DNA of 32,447 bases from contig CALDOK010000513.1 in NCBI GenBank assembly GCA_937912125.1, positions 1 through 32,447 on the forward strand, given 5' to 3'. The notes under the pieces were generated by a model, which did no database searches, was not told where the DNA came from, and was given only the letters and a program-made list of their open reading frames with translations. Positions 7,685 through 16,800 of the stretch are shown piece after piece. This stretch comes from an uncultured Pseudomonadota bacterium (GTDB lineage: Bacteria > Myxococcota_A > UBA796 > JAFGLY01). The position numbers were made by a program, and so were the translations under genes. How positions within the stretch are numbered: the first letter of the stretch is position 1; each line of letters opens with the position of its first letter.

Positions 7685-8458
7685 TCAGTCGTCCAGGTTC
7701 ACACCGCCGCCGGAAGAGGCCGCCAGGTTCACCAACACACCGTCCTCGAAGCGGAGCTCGCTGGGGAAACCGGTCATGTCCATGGAGGCGCCGAAGCCGA
7801 CGCGCATGCCGTAGTCCTGCCTGGGCTTCCAGATCTCGATCTTCTTGCCGTCCTGCTCGGAGACCGAGGAGTCGATGGGCTCGCCGACGACCAGGTAGGC
7901 CTGGCGCTTGTTCATGCCGTTGACCAGGGTCCGGGCGGCGATGGCGGCCTTGATCTCGGGGCTCCACTCCCCGTGGAGGGTGCAGGGATCTTCCCCGCTG
8001 ATCAGCTTGTCGAGGATCGGCTTGACCTGCGCAAACGGCGGCGCGCCGATGATCTCGATCTTGGTGTCGCGGCCGTCGGACTCACCGATCCCGTCGAAGG
8101 TCAGCACGATGTTGCCATCCTCGTACAGGGCTTCCTTCAGCTCGAGCCGCTCGTAGGGGCGCACGCCGAACCACAGGGTCTGCATCGAGCCCATGGTGGC
8201 CGAGGCCGCCTGGGTCGCGTCGATGGTGTAGCCATCGGTCCGAACGGTGGTGGTGGGCCCAATCCACGGGATCCCCATGGTCACCCCGGTCTTGACCGGG
8301 AGATAGGCGAGCGCCCAGACAGGCCCGGAGTACACCGCAGCCCACTCGGCCTCGAGCGCCTTGCGCTCCTTCTTGGAGAGATCGCCCGCGAAGGCGGTGA
8401 AGGTGAACGCGAACAGACAGAAAGCGACGAGGAGTCTCGCCGTCGTGCGCATGGTCAT
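7685..8458 (-). CDS. secreted protein with BamE/SmpA-like C-terminal region
   Basis: This 257-residue protein has a clear signal peptide ('RTTARLLVAFCLFAFTFTAFA', cleavage near residue 24). The C-terminal third has the pattern 'LVNGMNKRQAYLVVGEPID', a G-M-x-x-x-Q-x4-GxP motif, then 'KKIEIWKP' and 'LRFEDGVLVNLA'. This resembles the small SmpA/OmlA/BamE fold found in envelope-biogenesis and stress proteins. The N-terminal half ('WAAVYSGPVWALAYLPV', 'IPWIGPTTTVRTDGY') is unfamiliar. There is no lipobox, so it is probably soluble in the periplasm. ATG at 8458 has GGGAGG 6 bases upstream. A short perfect hairpin lies in the leader (8477-8493). The gene lies downstream of the zinc-ribbon gene on the same strand with a 159-base gap, so it may have its own promoter. 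The BamE-like call is by pattern only. Confidence 0.8.
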   Translation of the reverse strand: MTMRTTARLLVAFCLFAFTFTAFAGDLSKKERKALEAEWAAVYSGPVWALAYLPVKTGVTMGIPWIGPTTTVRTDGYTIDATQAASATMGSMQTLWFGVRPYERLELKEALYEDGNIVLTFDGIGESDGRDTKIEIIGAPPFAQVKPILDKLISGEDPCTLHGEWSPEIKAAIAARTLVNGMNKRQAYLVVGEPIDSSVSEQDGKKIEIWKPRQDYGMRVGFGASMDMTGFPSELRFEDGVLVNLAASSGGGVNLDD

Positions 8459-8476
8459 GAGTGTCCTCCCAATGAT

Positions 8477-8493
8477 GTTGGTCGCACACCAAC
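8477..8493 (-). promoter_or_regulatory. 6-bp inverted repeat in the leader of the BamE-like gene
   Basis: GTTGGT-CGCAC-ACCAAC forms a perfect 6-base stem with a 5-base loop, 19 bases before the start codon and just upstream of the ribosome binding site. It could be an operator or an mRNA hairpin controlling translation. No T-tract follows, so it is not an intrinsic terminator. Confidence 0.3.
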
Positions 8494-8617
8494 CCTACCA
8501 AGCCCCGCGCTGAGAGTTCAAGCCCTCCTCCTCCGAAATCCAGCTGCACGCATCTTCTCTCGCCTACGGATGGCGGACGCTCCCGCCGCCTTCTGTTGGG
8601 GCGAGCGGACCTGGCCC

Positions 8618-9061
8618 TCAGACGCGCCAGGTCATCCTGCCAAGGAGCTCCGGCAGCGACGCGGTCAGCTCCTCTTCTTCGTCGCCGAGCACCTCCAGCA
8701 CCCGCCCCTGCTCCAGGCACACCACGGCGGTCATGCGCCGGCCCAGCACCCGGTTGAACACCACCTGGCGCTCGTTGCCCTCTGCGTCGATCCACTTCAA
8801 GGCGCTCAGGTTGTGCTTCTCGGGCAGCGTGAAGCTGTGATCGCAGGCGGGACAGCGGAAGTCGACACGAGCACCGGGGGCCAGCACCAAGCCCGGGTAC
8901 TTGCACTCGCCGCCATACTCGCCGAGCTTGGCGGGCAGCTCGAAGGGGACGGTGACGGAGAAGTGTTCACCGCTGAGCACGCCCTTCATGCGGACATGGC
9001 GCACACGCTCGTCGGTGAGCCGGTGGTCGCAGGCGGGGCAGAAGTAGCCTTGGTCGCTCAT
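8618..9061 (-). CDS. zinc-ribbon protein with two CPACDH motifs, function unknown
   Basis: This is a 147-residue cytoplasmic protein. Two identical motifs, 'CPACDH' at residues 8-13 and 70-75, give four cysteines in CxxC pairs and two histidines, expected to hold one zinc ion in a zinc ribbon split by a 58-residue insert. The arrangement resembles CpXC-type domains, but I cannot assign it with certainty. The C-terminal part ('RMTAVVCLEQGRVLEVLGDEEEELTASL') is acidic and likely a small alpha/beta domain. I set the start at ATG 9061 because GGAGG lies 4 bases upstream and the first CPAC motif begins seven residues later; the frame is open upstream to 9316, but that part is not protein-like. It diverges from the EVE-domain gene across a 253-base region that should carry promoters for both. 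Confidence 0.75.
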   Translation of the reverse strand: MSDQGYFCPACDHRLTDERVRHVRMKGVLSGEHFSVTVPFELPAKLGEYGGECKYPGLVLAPGARVDFRCPACDHSFTLPEKHNLSALKWIDAEGNERQVVFNRVLGRRMTAVVCLEQGRVLEVLGDEEEELTASLPELLGRMTWRV

Positions 9062-9314
9062 GGTGCCTCCGGGGACAGGCACCCTGCATCGTAGCCTGGA
9101 TCCACCCGGAGACGACGATGAACGCCGATCGGGGGCGTTCTCTTCCGGCATGCCGCCGCGGTGGACGGCTTGCGTTCCCCCCACGGAGTGCCCAGCTCTG
9201 TCCCGGATCGAAGACGGATGAGAAAGAGAGCGGGGGGCGAGGCAGGGAGCGAGGCTCCCAGGCTCAGCGGCATCGAGGGAGGCGCGATAGAAGGCCCGCC
9301 CCGCCGGAGGTCCC

Positions 9315-9794
9315 ATGCCGCGCTACTGGCTGATGAAGAGCGAGCCCAACACCTACAGCATCGACGACCTGCGCAGGGACGGGGGGACCTGCTGGGAGGG
9401 GGTGCGCAACTACCAGGCCCGCAACTTCATGCGGGACGACATGCAGGTGGACGACCTGGCGATCTTCTACCACTCGAACGCCAAGCCGGCGGGGGCGGTG
9501 GGCGTCGCGCGCATCAGCCGCGAGGGCTACGCGGATCACCACGCCGTGGATCCGGACTCCAGCTACTTCGACGCGCGCGCCACCCCCCAGAAGAACCCCT
9601 GGGTGATGGTGGATCTGGCCTTCGTGGAGCGCTGGGCCGACACCGTGGCCCTGGCGGAGCTCAAGGCCGATCCGGCCCTCGAGGGCATGCTGGTGATCCG
9701 GCGAGGCCAGCGCCTGAGCGTGCAGCCTGTCGAGCCCGAGCACTTCGAGCGCGTGCTGGCGCTGGGGCGGGCCAAGGGGCCGGTGGAGGGCTGA
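9315..9794 (+). CDS. EVE domain-containing protein (thymocyte nuclear protein 1-like)
   Basis: This 159-residue protein consists almost entirely of an EVE domain, a PUA-like fold thought to read modified bases in DNA or RNA. The family's opening 'RYWLMKSEPNTYSIDDL' is followed by 'WEGVRNYQARNFMRDDMQVDDLAIFYHSN', 'GVARISREGYADHHAVDP', 'YFDARATPQKNPWVMVDLAF' and 'GMLVIRRGQRLSVQPVEPEHFERVL'. All conserved blocks are present and the length is normal. ATG 9315 has GGAGG 5 bases upstream. EVE proteins are sometimes linked to modification-dependent restriction or to RNA modification, but here no restriction gene is adjacent, so a housekeeping role is as likely. Its stop overlaps an ATG (TGATG at 9792-9796) that opens a 22-codon frame and then a decayed coding stretch. 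Confidence 0.93.
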   Translation: MPRYWLMKSEPNTYSIDDLRRDGGTCWEGVRNYQARNFMRDDMQVDDLAIFYHSNAKPAGAVGVARISREGYADHHAVDPDSSYFDARATPQKNPWVMVDLAFVERWADTVALAELKADPALEGMLVIRRGQRLSVQPVEPEHFERVLALGRAKGPVEG

Positions 9795-9868
9795 TGGCTG
9801 CCGAACCGACACGCATCACGGCCTTCTCCGCCGCGCGCACCTACCTCAGGGTGGGCCTCTGATCCCAG

Positions 9869-10104
9869 GTGGCCATCGAGGACGCCATCGCCGCAGCGCC
9901 GGACCCCGCGGGGCCCGAGCCGGCCAGCTGCTGGAGCGCTTCCTCGAGGGTGGCGACTTCCACTTCGAGTGCGCCGAGATCGTCGGGCGATCCTTCGACG
10001 GCCCCGCCGACCACTCGGCCTGGCTCCAGGACGGAGGCTGCAGGGCTGTGCTCGCCGCGTTGGCCGGTGCCCTGAACGCAGAGCCGGAGCCCGTCGGGGC
10101 GTAG
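9869..10104 (+). pseudogene. frameshifted coding remnant downstream of the EVE gene
   Basis: The first part reads 'VAIEDAIAAAPDPAGPEPA' from a GTG at 9869. At about 9918-9928 the protein-like, high-GC3 reading switches to another frame: 'GQLLERFLEGGDFHFECAEI', then 'VGRSFDGPADHSAWLQDG' and 'CRAVLAALAGALNAEPEPVG', to a TAG at 10102-10104. Joined by a one-base change, this would give a small protein of about 78 residues. I do not recognise a family. A 22-codon frame (9794-9862) overlaps the EVE stop just upstream and may be the original beginning. The stretch 10105-10208 that follows shows no convincing gene. A short genuine gene with a sequencing error is the alternative. Confidence 0.35.
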
Positions 10105-10208
10105 ATCCACCAGGCCGGCGCAGGGACGCCGGTGTCGTCAGATCCCCTGTCGCAGGCGGCCGAGAGCGGCATGGACCCCGCCACCTCGGCAGCCGAGCAA
10201 GGACACCA

Positions 10209-11594
10209 TCAACGATCACCCTCGACACACTTCATGCGGCGGCCGTTGGAGGTCTCGGCCAGGCAGGCCTCCAGGCGAGCTGGATCGCGATCCTGGGCAC
10301 CCCGCAACAGCGACAGGCAGTCGTAGCGCTTGCCCTTGGACTCGAAGAGCTGAGCGCAGAACGGGATCGCGGGCGCGCTGTCGGCGGTGGAGTGGGCCAT
10401 GATGTGCACACACTCGAGGGCCTGCTCCTTGTCTGCGAAGGAGGCGACGCAGGCGTCGATGCGGTCGTCGGGGGACTGGCCCGCCGCGCCGGCCAGCTTG
10501 GCGCACACCAGCTGGTCCTCGCCCTCGAAGCCCGTGACGCAGGCATGCAGCGCCGCAGCGGGCTCCCATGCGACCTCGGCGTACCTGCCGATGCAGGCCG
10601 AGGCGAAGTCGTAGCCGTCGAACGCCAGCCCACAGGCGCGCACATCGGAGGAAGGATCGAAGCGGGTCTCCTGGGTGCGCCAGACACACTTGATCCCCTC
10701 GCGGTCGGCACCAAAGCTGTCGACACAGGCGTTGATGACGTTGGTGGCGATGTGGTTGCGACCCACCAAGGCCTCGACGCACTCGAACTTGTAGCCCACG
10801 ATGTCCATGCGGTTGCAGGCCAGCACCTCCTCGGCACCGTAGTTGCGGGTGAGACCCATCCGCACACACTTCTCGTAGCGCTTCTCGTCGCCGAAGGTGG
10901 CGTTGCAGGCCGCGGAGAGGGGATGGCTCAGATCGTTCATGATCCCGCGGATCTCGGTCTCCCGCCGGATGGCAGCCTCCCAGTCGGCCTGCTGCTGAGC
11001 CTCGAGCGCGGCGCGCTCCCGACGCGCCTGCTCCTGCAGCGCCAGGTTGGCCAGCTGCTCCAGGGCGCTGCCGACGTTCTCGACGGCGAGCTCGGGGGTG
11101 GTGACGCTGCTGGAGGATGAGCCAGACCAGGAACCAGCAGGGTCGATGGTCGAGGAGCTGCCGCTGGATGGGCTGGCGCCAGATGAGCTGCTGCCGCCCA
11201 CGGCTCCGCCACCCGAGATGGGTACCGAGACGGTTCGACCGCTGCCCCCGGGCCAGGTGATGGAGTCGAAGTCACCCAGGGTGCCATGGACGGAGATGGT
11301 GGCGGTCATGCCGGCAGGCCAGTCTCCGCCGGCCAGGCTCAGCTCCCGAGATCCCTGCATGAGCTCCACATGGGAGGTGCGGTCGTAGCCAGGCTGCTGG
11401 TACTGCACGACGATGGTGGGGGCGGAGCCCATGCGCGTGATGGGCTCGACCTGGCTCCAGCAGTCGGGCGACAGGCTGTAGCTGAGGGTGACCCCGGCGT
11501 CCGCCGACAAGCTCAGGCTGGTGAAGACCAGGGGCCGGGCATGCACAGAAGCGGAGAACAGGAGCAGCGGCAGGAGCCGGATGAGAGAAGACAT
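10209..11594 (-). CDS. exported protein with eight paired-cysteine repeats
   Basis: This is a 461-residue protein with a signal peptide (1-19, ending 'ASVHA'). Residues 20-125 form a strand-rich domain that may be Ig-like. A Ser/Gly/Pro linker (about 127-165) and a charged, Q/A/E-rich helix likely to be a coiled coil (about 175-215) follow. The C-terminal half holds eight repeats of 30-31 residues, each with two cysteines 12-13 positions apart: C230/C243, C260/C272, C290/C303, C321/C334, C352/C364, C382/C395, C413/C426 and C444/C456. Typical unit cores are 'ACVDSFGADREGIKC' and 'ACVASFADKEQALEC'. Each pair could close a small disulphide-bonded helical hairpin, so the whole may be a rigid rod outside the cytoplasm. 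ATG 11594 has GGAG 5 bases upstream. No family recognised; no operon partner is evident. Confidence 0.85.
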   Translation of the reverse strand: MSSLIRLLPLLLFSASVHARPLVFTSLSLSADAGVTLSYSLSPDCWSQVEPITRMGSAPTIVVQYQQPGYDRTSHVELMQGSRELSLAGGDWPAGMTATISVHGTLGDFDSITWPGGSGRTVSVPISGGGAVGGSSSSGASPSSGSSSTIDPAGSWSGSSSSSVTTPELAVENVGSALEQLANLALQEQARRERAALEAQQQADWEAAIRRETEIRGIMNDLSHPLSAACNATFGDEKRYEKCVRMGLTRNYGAEEVLACNRMDIVGYKFECVEALVGRNHIATNVINACVDSFGADREGIKCVWRTQETRFDPSSDVRACGLAFDGYDFASACIGRYAEVAWEPAAALHACVTGFEGEDQLVCAKLAGAAGQSPDDRIDACVASFADKEQALECVHIMAHSTADSAPAIPFCAQLFESKGKRYDCLSLLRGAQDRDPARLEACLAETSNGRRMKCVEGDR

Positions 11595-11959
11595 AGCTCT
11601 CCATGGACCGCGGATCGGGGGACACGAAACCTATCCATCAGGGCGGGTGAACGCCCTTGTTGCCGCCCACACCGCCCGAGATCGAGGTGCTCAGGACCAG
11701 CACGCCATCGATCGAGCGGAGAGGGTGTTCACGGGTGCTGAGGCCTCACGGTGCCTGGAGACGAGAAGTCGGGGGCCGACGTCCCGCGGCCGCCTGCCAC
11801 GGCCCGGCCTCGACGCCCCCGGCCACCACCAGGAGCCCCATCTCGAGGCAGGTGCAGGCCAGGGAGCGCACCAGCTTCCGCCGCAGCACCTCACGCCCCC
11901 CCCCGGACCAGCGACATGTCGATCTGATCTTCCTGGGGGCGGCGCAATAGAGGGCCTCC
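11595..11959 (-). other. 365-base divergent intergenic region with a coding-like scrap
   Basis: This region separates the cysteine-repeat gene (leftward) from the hydrolase gene (rightward) and should contain both promoters; I could not pick out convincing -35/-10 pairs. On the minus strand about 11746-11905 reads in a high-GC3, protein-like way ('EVLRRKLVRSLACTCLEMG', then 'LLVVAGGVEAGPWQAAAG') to a TGA. It has no good start codon: an ATG about 10 codons upstream is out of frame because of a 9-base C run (11896-11904). It is probably a remnant of a short gene. Confidence 0.4.
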
Positions 11960-13492
11960 ATGCGTGCCCTCTTCGCCCCGATCGCCCTCTCCGCCTGCAA
12001 CCCACCCGCCGTCGACACGGCCGACACCGAGGCCCCCATCGAGGCGTGCCAACCGGTGATTCAGCCAGTGGAGATCTCCTGGTCGGCCTGCGATGTCTCC
12101 AGCGGCTCCGGCGACAACGCCGCGGAGTGCGCCTGGGTGGACATGCCCATGTTCCACTGCGAACCGGACGACGGGCGCACCCTGGAGGTGGCGGTCAAGC
12201 GTTACCGCTCCAGCGACGACGCCCCGGCACAGGTGTGGTTCCTCCAGGGCGGGCCCGGCGGCTCGGGGCTGGACATCCTGCAGACCATGGGCTCGAGCAT
12301 CGCCGGCACCGGCTACGACTTCTACGTCATCGACCACCGGGGTGTGGGGGAGAGCACGCGCATCTCCTGTCCGGACCAGGAGTGGTGGGGCAGCGACGAG
12401 GGCGCGGCCATCACCGCCGAAGAGGCCATCGCCTGTGCGCCCGATCTGCTGGCCGAGTGGGGGGAGACCCTCGAGGCCATCACCACCACCGAATCTGCGG
12501 CGGACGTGGCCGTGCTGGCCGAGTCCACCCGCCACGAGGGCCAGGAGGTCTACCTGTGGGGCGGCTCCTACGGCACCTACATCGGCCACCGGGCGCTACA
12601 GGTGGCGCCGGAGACCTTCGACGGGGCGGTGCTCGAGGGGGTGGTGCCGCCGGAGTTCTCCTTCCACGATGCCGCATTGTTCCATGAGAGCAACGCCCAG
12701 AAGGTGTTGCAGGACTGTGCCGAGGACGCCGGCTGCGCCGCCCGGCTTGGCGATGACCCCTGGGCCTTCGCGGTGGACGTCATCGACCGGGTGCGGGCCG
12801 GGACGCACTGCACGGATCTGAACGTCGCCCTGGATGTGCGCACCACTCTGCTGTTCTCCACCTACTACCGCCCCTGGAACGAGATCCTGCCGGCGCTGCT
12901 GTACCGGCTCGACCGCTGCAGCGCCCAGGACCGTGCCGCCTGGGCCGTGGCCGATGGGGTGGTCCAGGGCTTCGTGGGCGGGGTGGTGGACTGGCCCCTG
13001 AACTGGCACGTCAAGCTGTCCGAGCTGTACAGCCCCGCGCTCCCCAGCGCCGAGGAGCTGGACGCCTGGGCCGACGACTGCCACATCTGCTTCCCCCGGG
13101 GCGGCGAGGTGCTCGACGTGATCGAGGCCTGGCCCACCTACCCACGGGACGGCTGGTATGGACAGTTTGCGGCCTACGATGGGCCGCTGTTGCTGCTCCA
13201 GGGTGAGCTGGACCCGGCCTCACCGCCGGAGAAGGCCCAAGCCATGGGCGAGCACTTCACCGGCCCGAACCAGCACTACCTGCTGTTCGAGCACAGCGCC
13301 CACAACGTGCGCGGTGGCGCCCCCAGCTCGAGCGGCTGGGACTGTGGAAGCTGGAACTACGAGCAGTTCATGGACGACCCCACCGCAAGCCTCGACAGCT
13401 CGTGCATGGGGCGGCTGGAGCCGCTGGACTTCGACGGTGACCCGTCCACCAACGAGTACTTCCTGGGCACCACCGACGCCTGGGGGGACTGA
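11960..13492 (+). CDS. alpha/beta-hydrolase, tripeptidyl-aminopeptidase/proline iminopeptidase-like lipoprotein
   Basis: This is a 510-residue hydrolase, probably a peptidase that removes residues from peptide N-termini outside the cytoplasm. The short N-terminus 'MRALFAPIALSAC' has an LSAC lipobox, so it is likely lipid-anchored. Family motifs are the oxyanion 'QGGPGGSG' (96-103), 'YVIDHRGVGEST' (122-133), nucleophile elbow 'GGSYG' with Ser203, acid Asp418 in 'LLLQGELDPASPP', and histidine in 'EHSAHNV' (His445 or His448). A helical lid lies between about 225 and 390. The layout (long lid, TAP-like C-terminal domain) fits the SCO7095/TAP family. Ten or more cysteines suggest disulphides in an oxidising compartment. 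ATG 11960 follows GAGGG at 5-base spacing. It stands alone; a decayed gene fragment follows downstream. The substrate cannot be predicted from sequence. Confidence 0.85.
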   Translation: MRALFAPIALSACNPPAVDTADTEAPIEACQPVIQPVEISWSACDVSSGSGDNAAECAWVDMPMFHCEPDDGRTLEVAVKRYRSSDDAPAQVWFLQGGPGGSGLDILQTMGSSIAGTGYDFYVIDHRGVGESTRISCPDQEWWGSDEGAAITAEEAIACAPDLLAEWGETLEAITTTESAADVAVLAESTRHEGQEVYLWGGSYGTYIGHRALQVAPETFDGAVLEGVVPPEFSFHDAALFHESNAQKVLQDCAEDAGCAARLGDDPWAFAVDVIDRVRAGTHCTDLNVALDVRTTLLFSTYYRPWNEILPALLYRLDRCSAQDRAAWAVADGVVQGFVGGVVDWPLNWHVKLSELYSPALPSAEELDAWADDCHICFPRGGEVLDVIEAWPTYPRDGWYGQFAAYDGPLLLLQGELDPASPPEKAQAMGEHFTGPNQHYLLFEHSAHNVRGGAPSSSGWDCGSWNYEQFMDDPTASLDSSCMGRLEPLDFDGDPSTNEYFLGTTDAWGD

Positions 13493-13510
13493 CGGCTGCC
13501 AACCGTCCAA

Positions 13511-13773
13511 CATGCAGGACCCAGCGCTGCCGTATGGACCGGAAGGCTCGCCGGTCACGCTGACCTCCCCTGTCCAACGGCGAGCCGCAGGTCGCCCGGG
13601 CCGAGCGTCGCTGGCTCGACGAGCCCCGGGAGTCACGGTCCCACTGCGAGCCGGTCCCTGAGGACTGCGGCTGCAGCGGCCCAGGGGGCGCCGCCAGCGC
13701 GGCGTGGCTCGCGGGCCTGCTGGCGCCGTGTGGTGTGACCAGAAGGCCGTGCATCTGGGGCTCGAGGCGGTGA
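13511..13773 (+). pseudogene. remnant of a surface protein with a MYXO-CTERM-like tail
   Basis: From ATG 13511 the sequence reads 'MQDPALPYGPEGSPVTLTSP', then shifts frame by one base near 13574 and continues with 'NGEPQVARAERRWLDEP', 'CEPVPEDCGCSGPGGAAS' and 'AAWLAGLLAP', ending at TGA 13771-13773. The Cys-Gly-Cys, Gly/Ala linker and short hydrophobic stretch look like the C-terminal sorting region of Myxococcota surface proteins (MYXO-CTERM type), but the usual terminal arginine cluster is degraded to 'VTRRP'. There is no ribosome binding site. I take it as a decayed gene end between the hydrolase and the convergent RND pump gene. The rest of 13493-13867 holds nothing else I can support. 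Confidence 0.4.
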
Positions 13774-13867
13774 TCGTCGATCCCTCTGGCTGCTCGTTCC
13801 CTTCGAGATCCCGGGTGACTCGATGGCGCCCAGCCCCCCTGCCCTCACGGCAGCGAGCCCGTCCTTC

Positions 13868-16800
13868 TCAGACCTCGACCACCGTCTCCGGCGCAAACCA
13901 GGTGTACAGCACCGGTACCACGAACAGGGTCAGCACCGTGGCGGTGATCAGCCCACCGATGACCGCGCGGGCCATGCCCGACCACTGCTCGCTGCCTTCG
14001 CCCAGCTCCATGGCCAGGGGCACCATGGCCAGGATGGTGGTGAGGCTGGTGAGCAGCACCGGGCGCAGGCGCTGCTTGCTGGCCTGGTAGATGGCGATGG
14101 CTCGCTCGAGGCCGTCGGCCATCAGCTTGTTGGCCGCGTCCACCATCACGATGCCGTTGTTCACCGCGATGCCCACCAGCATGATCACGCCGATCAACGC
14201 CGAGATGTCCAGGGCCGCGCCGGTCAGCGCGAAGATGAGCACCACCCCGATGAGCGCCATAGGCACGGAGAAGATGATCACGAAGGGCAGGCGCAGGGAC
14301 TCGAACTGGCTGGCCATGACCAGGTAGACGAGCAGGATGGCGACCAGCAGGGCCACACCCAGGGACTGGAAGCTCTCGATGAAGTCGTCCGCCGAGCCGC
14401 CCACTGAGGTGGTGAAGCCGTCGGGAAGATCGAGCCCCGCGGCCAGCACCTCGAGCTTGGCGATGCTGCCCGCCATGTCCTTCTGATGCCAGGCGCCTTC
14501 GGCGTCCTGGTAGCGGTCGGCCAGGGTGATCTCGAAGCTCGAGATGCGCTGCTGATCCTGGCGGGCGATGTCCACCGGCCCCAGGCCCAGCCGGATGTCG
14601 GCCACTGAGTCCAGGGGCACGGACACGCCGGCCGGGGTGAGCACGGGCAGGCTGCGCAGGTCGTCCAGATCCTGCCGGAAGGCCCTGTCCCAGCGCACCA
14701 CGATGTCGTGCTCGTCGCCGTTCTCACTGTACCAGCCCGCCACGCGACCCTGGAATGCGGTGGAGATGACCTGGCCCACGGTGGAGGTGGAGAGGCCCAG
14801 CTCGGCCATCTTGGGGCGGTCGAAGCTCACCTGGAGCTGGGGCTGCTGGTCCGCCAGGGAGAAGCTCAGCTCGGCCAGATCGGGCATGGCCTCGAGCTGT
14901 TGCTGGAGCTCCAGCCCCAGGGCCCGGGCGACCTCGAGGTCGTGGCCCACCAGCTGCAGCTCGATGTCGGACTCGCCGGTGAAGCTCACCTTCTGGCCCA
15001 CCCGCACGTCCACGCCGGGGATGTCGGCCACAGCCTCGCGCACGGCCTGGTCGATGTCGGCCTGGCCCCGCCGGCGCTCGCCCACGGGCACCAGCACCAG
15101 CTCGATGCTGCCCTCGGCGCCGCCGCCGAAGACCGCGGCGATGCCGGTGGATGAGCCCGCCTGCACCATGACGTGGTCCAGCTCGCCGGGCTCCAGGGCG
15201 CCCTGGGTGGCGTCCACCACCTCGTCCACCCGCGCCCAGGTCTCGGCCAGGGACAGGCCGGTGGGGAGCTCCACGGTGATGCTGCTCTGGCCGTTGTCCT
15301 GGCTGGCCATCAGCTCGGTGCGCACGGTGCCCGCCAGGCCGGCGCTGACCGCCAGGGCCACCACCAGGCCAGCCACGACCTTCCATCGATTGCCCAGCGC
15401 CCAGGCCAGGGCCCGGCCGTACCCCTCCACCAGCACGGAGAAGCGGCGCGTCACACCCTCAGAGCGCCGGGTGGCGCCCTTCAGGAAGCGGGAGGCGGCC
15501 AGGGGCACGAAGCTCAGGGCCACCACCAGGCTCACGGCCAGGGCGAAGCAGATGGTCAGGGCCATGTCCTCGAAGAGCATCCCGGCGAAGCCTTCGACGA
15601 ACAGGATGGGCACGAAGACAGACAGGGTGGTCAGGGTGGAGGCGATGACCGCCGTGCCCACCCCGCTGGCGCCACGGGCCGCGGCCTCACGGGGTTCGGC
15701 CCCCTCTTCCCGCAGCCTGAAGATGTTCTCGAGCACCACCACGCCGTTGTCCACCAGCATGCCCACGGCCAGGGCCAGGCCACCCATGGACAGGATGTTC
15801 AGGGTCATGTCGGCCTGCTCCATCAGCCCGAAGGTGGCCACCACGCTCAGGGGGATGGCGCAGGCCACGATCAGGGCCGCACGCCAGTCGCCCAGGAACA
15901 GCAGCAGCACGACGAAGGCGATGATCACACCCACCACTGCCGTGCTGCCCAGGTTGGTCAGGGAGCGCGAGATGGTGCCGCTGTCCTCGGCCAGTACGGT
16001 CAGCTCCACCCCCGCGGGCAGGGAGGACTGCAGCTGTGGCAGGGCGCTCATCACGCCGCCGATGGCCTCCACGGTGTTCTCGCCGCTCTGCTTGCGCAGG
16101 TTGATCTGCACGCCGTCCCGGCCGTCGATCTGCTGGATGTTCACGGCCTCCTCGAAGCCGTCCCGCAGGCTGGCCACCTCGCCCAGGCGCACGGCCCGGG
16201 AGCCGACGGTGCGCCCGCTGGCGTCGGTCACGGCCTTGCTGCCCACCACCACCTCGGCCAGCTCGGCCACGGACTCGTAGCGACCCCATGCCTGGATGGA
16301 GAAGCGGGAGGCCCCCTGCTCGATGGAGCCTCCGGGCTCCTGCAGGTTCTCCTTGTACAGGGCGCCCACCACGGCGTTCAGATCGAGCCCCACGGCCCGC
16401 ACCCGCGAGGGGTCCAGGTCGACGTGGATCTCTCGCTCCAGACCCCCGCTGACCAGGGCCTGGGCCACGCCCTCCACCCGCTCCAGGCGGGGCTGCACCA
16501 CGTCCTCGGCCAGCCGTCGCAGCTCGTCGATGGGCACCAGGCCGGTCAAGCCCAGGGTGACCACGGGCTTCTGATCGGGGGACAGGGCGAAGATCAAGGG
16601 GTCGTCGGCGTCGTCGGGCAGCATGCCCTCCACCAGGTCCAGGGCCCTCCGCACGTCGGTCTCGGCCTGGTCCATGTCGGTGTCCCAGGCGAAGCTCACG
16701 GTGATCAACGAGAGCCCCTGCTGGGAGCTGGATGTGACCTCCTCGACGGACTCCACCGACGAGACCGCGGTCTCGATGGGGCGGGTGATCAGGGTCTCCA

